Source: a virus. Taken from it: a stretch of DNA of 23,646 bases. The notes beneath the pieces were generated by a model. The model worked only from the letters and a program-made list of their open reading frames with translations, had not been told where the DNA came from and did not search any database. Numbering within the stretch: position 1 is the stretch's first letter; each line of letters starts with the position of its first letter. Shown in pieces: positions 12,828 to 19,573 of the stretch. The position numbers and the translations under genes were made by a program. The stretch is taken from the IMG/VR virus record IMGVR_UViG_3300038424_000586, positions 1 to 23,646 of that record. One strand, written 5' to 3'.

Positions 12828-13003
12828 TGGATACAATCGAGGTCACCATTCGGAAGAAGCAGATGGAGGATTTCATTCTCAAAAAGATTAGTCACTTTGA
12901 GGAGACAACGGGCACCCGCGTAGCCAGTGTGCAGCTTCAAACGGAATATACGCTTGACGGCCAGACGAGGACGGTCAGTGCGTCTTGCGAAGTTCACTTA
13001 TAG
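12827..13003 (+). CDS. Short hypothetical protein
   Basis: 58 residues starting MDTIEVTIRKKQMEDF at an ATG overlapping the previous stop (TAATG). GGAGAG lies about 7 bases upstream. An N-terminal helix precedes a beta hairpin (ASVQLQTEYTLDGQTRTVSASCEVHL). Coupling, ribosome binding site and a sensible alternating pattern support it as a real gene. The function is unknown. Confidence 0.55.
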   Translation: MDTIEVTIRKKQMEDFILKKISHFEETTGTRVASVQLQTEYTLDGQTRTVSASCEVHL

Positions 13004-13012
13004 GAGAGTGAA

Positions 13013-13366
13013 ATGATCAGAGCAATTTCCGCCTCGAGTCCGGGATACACGAACGAAGCTTATGGTGTCCGGATCTATGTCGTTGACTGCCCACTCTGCG
13101 GGCTTCAATGCGAATATCGCCGCGGTATCACAAAAAGCTGTGAACACCTTGTGGCCTTCGATTACGTCAGCGACAATTTTATTTTCAACACTGAAATGTC
13201 GCCATCAGCGCCACCACCGCCGCGGCCACCGAACGACCGCCAACTGAGCGAACCAATCAACTCTCAAACGATCAAACGAATTTGCTTCGCCTGGGGCGCC
13301 CTTGCCGCCCTCGCCTTCGCATTGGTCGTATCCATCGTCCTATATGTCCTCCGGAGCCTCAGATGA
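13013..13366 (+). CDS. Zinc-motif protein with C-terminal membrane helix
   Basis: 117 residues. GGAGAG lies 6 bases before the ATG. CPLCGLQCEY plus a later CEH suggests a zinc site in the N-terminal half. A proline-rich linker follows (PSAPPPPRPPNDR). The C-terminal ICFAWGALAALAFALVVSIVLYVL is one membrane helix, so the zinc domain should face the cytoplasm as a tail-anchored protein. Family not recognised. Confidence 0.55.
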   Translation: MIRAISASSPGYTNEAYGVRIYVVDCPLCGLQCEYRRGITKSCEHLVAFDYVSDNFIFNTEMSPSAPPPPRPPNDRQLSEPINSQTIKRICFAWGALAALAFALVVSIVLYVLRSLR

Positions 13367-13590
13367 GACTCTGTCCGCACTGCGGGAAACAAATTCTGGG
13401 CGACACGCTCGAGCGGGCATACCGTTACATCCGCGATTGTCACCGATCCGTCACAACCCGGGAGATGTTTGAATCCTTCGAGGGCAGCCTTCAGACCTGG
13501 TGCACCAGGATGAGTCGACTGTACTCGGCCGGCCTTCTCACGCGAGTCCGGAGAGACAGGCGCAACAGTTTTTACTGGAGGGCGAAATGA
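13363..13590 (+). CDS. Small zinc/winged-helix protein
   Basis: 75 residues with an ATGA overlap. CPHCGKQIL at the N-terminus is a half zinc knuckle. RYIRDCHRSVTTREMFESFEGSLQTWCTRMSRLYSAGLLTRVRRDRRNSFYW is a compact winged helix with a basic wing. It is one of several such putative DNA binders in this stretch and could be a regulator. Confidence 0.55.
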   Translation: MRLCPHCGKQILGDTLERAYRYIRDCHRSVTTREMFESFEGSLQTWCTRMSRLYSAGLLTRVRRDRRNSFYWRAK

Positions 13591-13787
13591 CCGCGGACAA
13601 GGAAGAGCGAATCCCGAGTTTCTCCGCGTGGTTTTTTCGGCGCAGTGCGACGGTGAGGAAGAAGCTGGATGCAGATCGGAAGAGCCCGCCGATCACCAAG
13701 GAAGACATGCGTTTCATGAGGGCGATGATCACCCTGCATCGACTCTATCGGAGAGAGTCGTCTATCCTGAAGCCGATGAAAAGATAG
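13587..13787 (+). CDS. Short basic protein of unknown function
   Basis: 66 residues from the ATG overlapping the previous stop. It is highly basic and helical (RKKLDADRKSPPITKEDMRFMRAMITLHRLYRRESS). No motif recognised. Support comes from coupling to neighbours on both sides. Confidence 0.5.
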   Translation: MTADKEERIPSFSAWFFRRSATVRKKLDADRKSPPITKEDMRFMRAMITLHRLYRRESSILKPMKR

Positions 13788-13788
13788 G

Positions 13789-13950
13789 ATGCACATCACT
13801 GCATATTCATTCGGCGATAGAAGAGAGTTCTACTGCTACTTGAAGGACGATTCCGGAAGGATCGCCGAATCGATCGGCAGCGGATTCATCAGGGCACTCT
13901 TTAAGGCATTGCTCAAATTATGGAGAACAGAGACATGCAAAGACCTATGA
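13789..13950 (+). CDS. Very short hypothetical protein
   Basis: 53 residues, MHITAYSFGDRREFYCYLKDDSG at the N-terminus, then a hydrophobic helix (FIRALFKALLKLW). It begins one base after the previous stop and ends 16 bases inside the next gene. Plausible as a gene because of the tight spacing, but no family support. Confidence 0.4.
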   Translation: MHITAYSFGDRREFYCYLKDDSGRIAESIGSGFIRALFKALLKLWRTETCKDL

Positions 13951-14330
13951 CGTTAAACGAAATCGCGGCGCAGGTGCACCGGCAAGCAATCGAGAGTGGA
14001 TTCTACCCGGTCGGCAGGGAATTCAACGTGGGGGAGAAACTCATGCTGATCGTCTCCGAGCTCGGCGAAGCATTGGAAGCCGACAGGACAAAAAAGCGCA
14101 TCCCGCCTGGTCTCTCCATGGGGGCGGTGTGCGGATGGGTCAAGGACAAAGACTTCCGGTCATCGTTTGAGAAATACGTCAAGGACACCTTCGAGGACGA
14201 GATCGCGGACGCTATCATCCGGATATTGGACCTCGTTGCGGCCCTCAGCATCGACATCGATGCACACGTGCAGGCGAAAATGCGCTACAACGCTGGCAGA
14301 GAGTTCCGGCATGGCGGGAAGGCGTACTGA
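13935..14330 (+). CDS. MazG-like nucleotide pyrophosphohydrolase
   Basis: 131 residues from MQRPMTLNEIAAQ. The ATG at 13935 has GGAG about nine bases before it, while the ATG at 13920 is part of that site. MazG motifs are the E-x-x-E in IVSELGEALEADR and the E-x-x-D in FEDEIADAIIRILDLV, which bind Mg and the triphosphate. Phage MazG-like enzymes hydrolyse (d)NTPs or alarmone-related nucleotides and may keep the host metabolically active during infection. Confidence 0.75.
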   Translation: MQRPMTLNEIAAQVHRQAIESGFYPVGREFNVGEKLMLIVSELGEALEADRTKKRIPPGLSMGAVCGWVKDKDFRSSFEKYVKDTFEDEIADAIIRILDLVAALSIDIDAHVQAKMRYNAGREFRHGGKAY

Positions 14331-14331
14331 T

Positions 14332-15345
14332 ATGGCATCAAAATCCAACATCGAATGGACCGACGCCTCCTGGAACCCCGTCACCGGCTGCAGCAAGGTC
14401 AGCGCCGGCTGCAAGAACTGCTACGCCGAGACCTGGGCCAACATGCACCGGGGCGAATTCTCGAAGGATAAAAGCCGGGAGTTCACCGACGTCCGATGCC
14501 ATCCGGACAAACTGCCAATCCCCGTCCATTGGAGGAAGCCGAGAATGATCTTCGTCGACAGCATGAGCGACCTATTCCACGAGACCGTTGCCGACGAGTT
14601 CATCGACAAGGTTCTCGCCGTTTGTTCCCTCTGCTGGTGGCATACGTTTCAGATATTGACGAAGCGCGCATCAAGGATGTTCGCCTATTTCGAAGCCGAT
14701 TGGAAACCGAGAGTAGAAGAGACGGCCAGAGAGATGATTCGCACCGATCTTTTCATCCAGGCGAACTGCGTCGATCTACACTCCTCAGCGTGGATCGACC
14801 ACCTCCGGTACAATGAGGAAAACGTGGCGCATGTCGAGTTCGAATGGTCAAGCAAGTTGCCCAACGTTTGGCTCGGCGTCAGCTGCGAGGACCAGAAAAC
14901 CGCGCATGAACGAATCCCTTTGCTAATGGAGACACCGGCCGCGCGGCACTTTGTGAGTTGCGAGCCACTTTTAGGGCCGATAGACCTATTAAGAGAAATA
15001 GATTTCGTGCAGCTCAGGAGGCATCCTCAGTACAGTGGAGAAACGGACTTGAAGAACGACTGGTATCAAGACCTCCATTGGGTCATCGTCGGTGGCGAGA
15101 GTGGTCCCAACGCCCGTCCGATGCATCCGGACTGGGTCCGATCGATCCGGGATCAATGCCAGGCTGCCGGCGTGCGGTTCTTCTTTAAGCAATGGGGAGA
15201 ATGGTCTCCGCATTGTTATGGCAATCGAGTCGCAGTTCCCGCCATGAAATATTCGAACGGTACTCCAATGTTTCGAATCGGGAAGAGAATTGCCGGCCGG
15301 CTGCTCGACGGCCGTGAATGGGACGAATATCCGAAAGGCAAATAA
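14332..15345 (+). CDS. Phage Gp37/Gp68 family protein (DUF5131) with three-Cys motif
   Basis: 337 residues from MASKSNIEWTDASWNPVTGCSKVSAGCKNCYAE. C-x6-C-x2-C at residues ~19-29 is the family hallmark and resembles radical-SAM iron-sulphur ligands. MIFVDSMSDLFHE, TFQILTKRASRM, LPNVWLGVSCEDQ, FVSCEPLLGPIDL, HWVIVGGESGPNARPMHPDWVRSIRDQC and VRFFFKQWGEW are all standard family blocks. Length is slightly above typical, with an extra segment around residues 125-165. The reaction is unproven. In bacteria, relatives pair with TcmP proteins in defence islands; no such partner lies next door here. Confidence 0.88.
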   Translation: MASKSNIEWTDASWNPVTGCSKVSAGCKNCYAETWANMHRGEFSKDKSREFTDVRCHPDKLPIPVHWRKPRMIFVDSMSDLFHETVADEFIDKVLAVCSLCWWHTFQILTKRASRMFAYFEADWKPRVEETAREMIRTDLFIQANCVDLHSSAWIDHLRYNEENVAHVEFEWSSKLPNVWLGVSCEDQKTAHERIPLLMETPAARHFVSCEPLLGPIDLLREIDFVQLRRHPQYSGETDLKNDWYQDLHWVIVGGESGPNARPMHPDWVRSIRDQCQAAGVRFFFKQWGEWSPHCYGNRVAVPAMKYSNGTPMFRIGKRIAGRLLDGREWDEYPKGK

Positions 15346-15346
15346 C

Positions 15347-15541
15347 ATGACGATTGCAAAAAATCTGACAGGCATCGAACTGCGAGAAGACGAGCAGGGC
15401 CATTGGCTCTACATCACGGCCGCGGATGGGCATCAGGTCATCATCAACATTGAAGAGCATTGGTGGGGTAACTTCCACACCAAGAGAACCGTCCAGCAAT
15501 GGGCTGATGAACAAATTCGCGCAGCGTTGAAGGCCGGCTGA
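15347..15541 (+). CDS. Small hypothetical protein
   Basis: 64 residues starting MTIAKNLTGIELRED, one base after the previous stop. A small alpha/beta domain by eye (HWLYITAADGHQVIINIEEHWWG ... VQQWADEQIRAALKAG). ATGA overlap with the following gene. No family recognised. Confidence 0.5.
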   Translation: MTIAKNLTGIELREDEQGHWLYITAADGHQVIINIEEHWWGNFHTKRTVQQWADEQIRAALKAG

Positions 15542-16119
15542 TGCTCAGATTACTCCTCGGCTTCCTGCTTTTCCACGCGAATCGCGATCCGCTCGAGAAG
15601 AAATCGTTCTACGCCATCAAGGAGCGCCTCCTGCGAAGGTACGGGAAGAAGGTCGGCGCCGACGTCCAGCACCTCGCCGGCGTCAGATGCAACCGCTGCG
15701 ACCGGGGCAGACATTGGCACTGGATCTACGACTGGCACGGATTCGGTTACGAATCTTGCTGGCACTGCGACGGGACCGGATGGTATAAGCCGGAGCGGTG
15801 GGTACTTCTTCTGAGGATTCAGGTCGGCGGCCATATTTTCCATCGCCCCGTCTCGACGGCATACTACGAATGCTGGCTGCCGCCCACGGTCCGCGCGCGC
15901 GTGCTCGATGGCTACGTCAAGCATCCTTCGAGCCCATTTCATCTCAGCCGTGAATGCTGCTTGTGGCTCTATCTTTTCTTCGACCGTGAGCGATTTCGAA
16001 AAGAGATGCGCCTCGGGATCGGCTGCGAGCACTATTTCACGCCGTTCGTCGCCTGGCAGAATTATCTATTCCTCCTGCGGCAAGATTGGCCGCATGTTCA
16101 CATGCTGGACTGGGACTGA
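15541..16119 (+). CDS. Zinc-ribbon protein of unknown function
   Basis: 192 residues. CNRCDRGRHWHW ... CWHCDGTGWY (residues ~50-80) pairs two C-x-x-C sites, the second with the C-x-x-C-x-G-x-G of DnaJ-type zinc repeats. The remainder is rich in aromatic residues and histidines (HRPVSTAYYECWLPP, HSS..HLSRECCLWLYLFF). No enzyme motif recognised. It lies near the end of the early operon. Confidence 0.55.
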   Translation: MLRLLLGFLLFHANRDPLEKKSFYAIKERLLRRYGKKVGADVQHLAGVRCNRCDRGRHWHWIYDWHGFGYESCWHCDGTGWYKPERWVLLLRIQVGGHIFHRPVSTAYYECWLPPTVRARVLDGYVKHPSSPFHLSRECCLWLYLFFDRERFRKEMRLGIGCEHYFTPFVAWQNYLFLLRQDWPHVHMLDWD

Positions 16120-16126
16120 GAGTTTT

Positions 16127-16327
16127 ATGCCCGACGAATCCAAATTCCGGGAGCTGCTCGCTGTGCTCGTGAAGCTCGAATCGTCGAAGCGTCACTGCAA
16201 CGTCGAAATTCATTTCGACGGAAAGCGGTTCCACTGGTCAGTCAAGTTCGGCGGACTGCGCGCCTCCGAGTTCAATCTCGCGCAGCAATTCCCGCCCAGA
16301 AACACGTCGGAAGAGACTGGGCATTGA
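16127..16327 (+). CDS. Small hypothetical protein, last gene of the early operon
   Basis: 66 residues starting MPDESKFRELLAVLVKLESSK. A helix is followed by strands (CNVEIHFDGKRFHWSVKFGGLRASEFNLA). The start lies 7 bases after the previous stop, with a poor ribosome binding site. Its 3' end overlaps the -35 of the promoter at 16324. Function unknown. Confidence 0.45.
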   Translation: MPDESKFRELLAVLVKLESSKRHCNVEIHFDGKRFHWSVKFGGLRASEFNLAQQFPPRNTSEETGH

Positions 16328-16352
16328 TTTGATGCCAAGAATTAATTATATT
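16324..16352 (+). promoter_or_regulatory. Promoter for a candidate small RNA
   Basis: TTGATT (16324-16329), 17-base spacer and TATATT (16347-16352), the same -10 and spacing as the other phage promoters. The predicted start, about 16359, lies just before the long stem at 16365. Confidence 0.65.
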
Positions 16353-16358
16353 CTTTCG

Positions 16359-16490
16359 TTCAAACACGCTGTCGGTGCTCCGTTCTCTACGAGCGGCTGT
16401 ACCGGAAGGAAGTTCCGAGACGATCGGGGCAACCTTCCCGTCTCCGCGAGGAACGGGACGCCGACAGTGTGGCGTGAACGAGGGTGCCTC
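16359..16490 (+). ncRNA. Candidate phage small RNA with a 20-bp-class stem
   Basis: The arm at 16365-16387 (CACGCTGTCGGTGCTCC...) pairs with 16448-16471 (...GACGCCGACAGTGTG) over about 21 positions. Three of the pairs are G-U or U-G and would be mismatches on the other strand, so the structure points to plus-strand RNA. Inside, GAAGG (16394-) can pair with CCTTC (16432-). A small GAGG-GTG-CCTC hairpin followed by TTTCTT (about 16480-16496) could end the transcript. The reading frame across it resembles nothing. It may be a regulatory RNA or a long leader of the late operon. Ends are approximate. Confidence 0.5.
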
Positions 16491-16515
16491 TTTCTTCCGG
16501 GCGCCGCCCTTCCGA

Positions 16516-16544
16516 TTGATTTGCAGAAAGAATTGTTGTAAATT
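16516..16544 (+). promoter_or_regulatory. Possible rightward late promoter
   Basis: TTGATT (16516-16521), 17-base spacer, TAAATT (16539-16544). The -10 is weaker than in the other phage promoters, so it may need an activator, as Mu late promoters do. It lies directly before the structured leader of the terminase operon. Confidence 0.5.
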
Positions 16545-16563
16545 AATGCTGTAACCCCAGGCC

Positions 16564-16687
16564 GTAGCCCCAGGCTTCAGCCTGGGGAATCGGGATTATC
16601 GATTAACGAGTCCCGCTTCTGAGATCTGGCGATGAGCTGGTCCCCTCCCAGCGCGTTGCCTAATCAGAAGTGGGACTCTTTTTTTTT
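16564..16687 (+). ncRNA. Structured leader of the rightward late operon (attenuator / put-like element)
   Basis: Hairpin 1 is CCCCAGGC-TTCA-GCCTGGGG (16568-16587), preceded by GTAG so it also fits a REP. The linker GGGATTATCGATTAA (16592-16606) follows. Hairpin 2 pairs AGTCCCGCTTCTGA (16609-16622) with TCAGAAGTGGGACT (16664-16677), 14 bp including one G-U. Its loop contains GCTGG/CCAGC. U9 follows at 16679-16687. The terminase operon ATG is 16 bases later. As drawn, hairpin 2 is a convincing intrinsic terminator placed inside the leader. It shares linker and stem sequence with 3128-3196 on the minus strand. Confidence 0.7.
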
Positions 16688-16702
16688 ATCGGGAACAACG
16701 CT

Positions 16703-17140
16703 ATGGCTCACAAAACAGAGCGCTTGGAAGCTCGAAGATTGTACGTCGAGGAAGGCAAATCCATCCGCGAGATCGCGGCCACTCTCTCGCTGAACGAAAA
16801 AACCGTGTACCGCTGGTCCACCGAAGACGCGTGGGAGAACGAACGCGCATCGATGGCGTTCACCGGCATTTCTACTGTGAAGAACTCCCTGCTCCTCGCG
16901 GTCCGCGCAATGGAGAAGATGGTCCAGGCGAAGGAGATCAACGCCCGCGAGGTCGACGCCATCATGAAGTTGATCAAGGGTGCCAAGAGCCTTTCCCGCG
17001 ACATCGACAAACGCGGCAACATCCTCCTCGGCGTCGGCGAGCTGATCGAGTTCCTGCGCGAATCCCATCCCGAAAGCCTGGAGCAGCTACAACCCTTCCT
17101 CGTCGAGTTCGGCGGCTGGGTGAAAAGGAAATATCCATGA
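16703..17140 (+). CDS. Terminase small subunit-like HTH protein (DUF1804-like)
   Basis: 145 residues starting MAHKTERLEARRLYVEEGKS, with GGGA about 8 bases before the ATG. Residues 8-45 are an HTH (RRLYVEEGKSIREIAATLSLNEKTVYRWSTEDAWENER), the DNA-recognition domain typical of phage small terminases. The rest is helical (SLLLAVRAMEKMVQAKEINAREVDAIMKLIKGAKSLSRDID) and would form the oligomerisation part. It is the first gene of the late operon. The large subunit follows one gene later. Confidence 0.75.
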   Translation: MAHKTERLEARRLYVEEGKSIREIAATLSLNEKTVYRWSTEDAWENERASMAFTGISTVKNSLLLAVRAMEKMVQAKEINAREVDAIMKLIKGAKSLSRDIDKRGNILLGVGELIEFLRESHPESLEQLQPFLVEFGGWVKRKYP

Positions 17141-17481
17141 CAGACGAAGCACCGAGCATAAAGCCGTCGTCTCAAACAGAGTTCGACCTCGCAAGCCTGA
17201 ACCCGCGGATCTCTTCTGTTATAATCCGAGGCCAGAACTTCAAAGCCCTCGAATTCGATTGTCCGCTTGGTTGCGGATTTACACATTACGTGCCGTTCCA
17301 TGCGGCCGCTCCTATAAGAATTGGTGATAAGATCGCTGTGTGGTCCGCCTCTGGGCGGTTCGATGACCCACTCAAACTCAACATTTGCTATGAGCTCCAG
17401 TTCGAGCCGAGTTACTCCAGTCCGATCGAGAAGCCACACTTGCACTGTTGGATCTCCTATGGAAAATTGAGGCTTGTATGA
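17137..17481 (+). CDS. DUF6527-like small protein between the terminase genes
   Basis: 114 residues, ATGA-coupled on both sides. FDCPLGCGFTHYVPF and the C-terminal LKLNICYELQFEPSYSSP ... HLHCWISYGKLRLV resemble the DUF6527 pattern, with a Cys-x-x-x-Cys block, a later 'HPS'-like strand and a C-terminal HxWI-x-x-G-K. Elsewhere these proteins accompany ubiquitin-like conjugation genes; none is near. Its role in packaging is unknown. Confidence 0.5.
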   Translation: MTDEAPSIKPSSQTEFDLASLNPRISSVIIRGQNFKALEFDCPLGCGFTHYVPFHAAAPIRIGDKIAVWSASGRFDDPLKLNICYELQFEPSYSSPIEKPHLHCWISYGKLRLV

Positions 17482-19163
17482 GGCCTGTCACCTCCCAGCG
17501 CGAGTTCGAGAAGCAATGGTCTGACCTGATCAACCAGATCAGGACCAAGGCGACCGCGTTCCCGAGGGACTCGATTGAAAAGCGGGAGGCGCGTAAGAAA
17601 CGCGCGCGAACGGACAAGTTCTACTTCGCCGCGATGTACTTCCCACATTACATCCAGCTCGACGAGAAGTACCTCCGGAGCGTGCTGAAGATCCCGGAAA
17701 AGAGTCCTCTCCTCATCCCTCCGGATGCGGAGATCGATTGGGTTAAAGCCGGCTTCTCTCCCGACCATAAGAAGTTTTTCGAGCTCACCGAGCTCAGGAA
17801 CAAGTTTACCATCCTTGCCGCGTATCGTGAGTCCTCCAAGGATACCCTCCTCAGCAAGATCGACGTCATCCACAAGATGATCTTCGAGGAGATCTGGTAC
17901 GCGGTCGTCGTCGCTTTCTCGCATGAGCATGCGGCTACAAAGGTCATTCCCGTCCGGCTCGAATTCGAAAACAACGAGCGTTTGAAAAACGATTTCGGCG
18001 AGCTCAAAGGCAGCATAAAATGGGAAGAGGATGAGATTATCATTTCAAACGGCAGGAAACTCAAGGCTTTCGGCCGCGACGAATCGCTCCGGGGCGAGGA
18101 GAACTTTGGCCACAGGCCCGATTGGATACTGCCGAACGACATCGAGGACCCGACCAAGACCACGAACCCCGCACTCATCCTCAAGTACGTCGATTCAATC
18201 CGCCAGGATGTGCTGAAGTCCGTCAACTCACCGCGTTGGGGCGCGATCCTGCTGTGCAACTACGTGAGCAAACAATCGATCGTTCACGAGCTCCTCACCG
18301 GCGAGAACACATCTCACTTTGACAAGCAGATCTTCCGGGCGCTCGTCCCGAACGAGAAGAGGACCGACGAAGACCGCGAGATCGCGCGCCAGGCCCGGCT
18401 GCACAAGTTCCCGGACGGCTGGAAGTCCGCCTGGGAATTCCGCCATCCGACGCTCCGGCTGCTGCAGGAACAAAAGGACGATCCCGATACCTTCGACGCG
18501 GAGATGATGATGAGGCCGAAGGACAGGAAGAGCAAAAAGTTCAAGGACACTGATTTCAAGTATTACACGCAGCAGCAGATCGCCGGGATTGAGATGATTT
18601 ACTATACCATGATCGACCCCTCGGCGAAGGAGGCCGGCGATTACAAGGCCATCACCACGCTTGGGGCTCCGATCAAGTCGAAGGAATTCCGGCTCTATGT
18701 CATCAACGCCTGGATTCAGCAAGCCTCGATCGACGCCATGATCGAGGAAACCTACCGCGATTTCGAGCTGCACCGGCAGAAGCTGATCGGAGTTGAGATG
18801 ATCTCCTTTGCATCCCTCCTCGAGCGCGAGTACATGCGCCTGATGAAAGAGAAAAAGAAGCCGCTCCCGATCTACAAAATCGAGCATGTGGACCCGAAAG
18901 ATGCCGTGATCGAAAGCCTGGTGCCCCTCGTGCGCTCCGGCATCATACTGTTCGACACACAGCAGGGTGACCAGGCGCTGCTCATTAGGCAGCTGAAGGC
19001 ATTTCCGGACAGAACTCCCGTCGCTCGCGGCGGCATCGGCGATGATGGTCCCGACGCCCTCGGCAAATGCGTCCGGCTGGTCCAGGATTTCCCGTACGGA
19101 ATCGGCGTCGATTACCAGACCGTCGAAAAACGCCAGGCCGCATTCGGGAGAGGAGCGTACTGA
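17478..19163 (+). CDS. Terminase large subunit (Mu gp28-like)
   Basis: 561 residues (Mu gp28 is 551). It is the ATPase-nuclease that drives headful packaging. The ATPase P-loop region is degenerate: AYRESSKDT with Lys121 replaces the usual G-x-x-G-K-[ST]. Walker B-like RPDWILPNDIED has Asp221 and Glu223. The C-terminal RNase-H-type nuclease shows MIDPSAKEAGDYKAI with Asp380, and GDDGPDALGK with Asp522/523 and Asp526. The ATG overlaps the previous stop. In Mu-type phages the enzyme cuts outside the phage ends, packaging flanking host DNA. Confidence 0.88.
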   Translation: MRPVTSQREFEKQWSDLINQIRTKATAFPRDSIEKREARKKRARTDKFYFAAMYFPHYIQLDEKYLRSVLKIPEKSPLLIPPDAEIDWVKAGFSPDHKKFFELTELRNKFTILAAYRESSKDTLLSKIDVIHKMIFEEIWYAVVVAFSHEHAATKVIPVRLEFENNERLKNDFGELKGSIKWEEDEIIISNGRKLKAFGRDESLRGEENFGHRPDWILPNDIEDPTKTTNPALILKYVDSIRQDVLKSVNSPRWGAILLCNYVSKQSIVHELLTGENTSHFDKQIFRALVPNEKRTDEDREIARQARLHKFPDGWKSAWEFRHPTLRLLQEQKDDPDTFDAEMMMRPKDRKSKKFKDTDFKYYTQQQIAGIEMIYYTMIDPSAKEAGDYKAITTLGAPIKSKEFRLYVINAWIQQASIDAMIEETYRDFELHRQKLIGVEMISFASLLEREYMRLMKEKKKPLPIYKIEHVDPKDAVIESLVPLVRSGIILFDTQQGDQALLIRQLKAFPDRTPVARGGIGDDGPDALGKCVRLVQDFPYGIGVDYQTVEKRQAAFGRGAY

Positions 19164-19164
19164 G

Positions 19165-19464
19165 ATGGTCCGCGGTCTGATGAGAAGAATGCGTTTCCGG
19201 TGGTTCCTGCACCTGGTCAAACGCCAGCAACGCTGGAGACACCGGAGGGACGTGCTCAAGGCTCTCTTCGTGGCTTTCCTCGGTATCTTCAAACGGATCG
19301 AGCCGGTTGGGAAAAACAGCACGGAGGTCACCAAGCGCGGTAAGGTGCACCTCAACGTTTCATTGAGGACCGCTCGTTTGCTATCCTGGATCTTCGATGT
19401 TCGCCGCGCCGGCGCAGACGGCCATCCGGTCATCTATTTGAGACAAAGGCACAACCGTGGATGA
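19165..19464 (+). CDS. Small very basic protein
   Basis: 99 residues starting MVRGLMRRMRFRWFLHLVKRQQRWRHRRDVLKALFVAFLG. It is strongly basic with a short hydrophobic segment at about residues 31-43. The ATG lies one base after the terminase stop. Family not recognised. It could be a membrane-associated or nucleic-acid-binding protein. Confidence 0.45.
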   Translation: MVRGLMRRMRFRWFLHLVKRQQRWRHRRDVLKALFVAFLGIFKRIEPVGKNSTEVTKRGKVHLNVSLRTARLLSWIFDVRRAGADGHPVIYLRQRHNRG

Positions 19465-19573
19465 TACGGCCTCGACATTGAGTCTTTCAAACAACGTTCG
19501 AACGTTCCATGAAATTAATTCTGGGATGACACTGATACTGGTCCTATTCCTGCAATTAATCATGGAGAGCAAC

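Noticed and set aside
16332-16541. Open frame of about 69 codons in the control region before the terminase operon
   Set aside because: It has no ribosome binding site, an amino-acid content unlike its neighbours, and it lies across a promoter and a long RNA stem. Non-coding structure explains the stretch better.
18228-19433. 401-codon minus-strand open frame
   Set aside because: It lies opposite the large terminase gene, whose motifs are clear. The antisense frame is typical of GC-rich codons and shows no domain.
19457-19573. 39-codon N-terminal extension of the methyltransferase
   Set aside because: The family usually begins a few residues before FxxPGGK, and GGAG just upstream of 19574 supports the shorter start.
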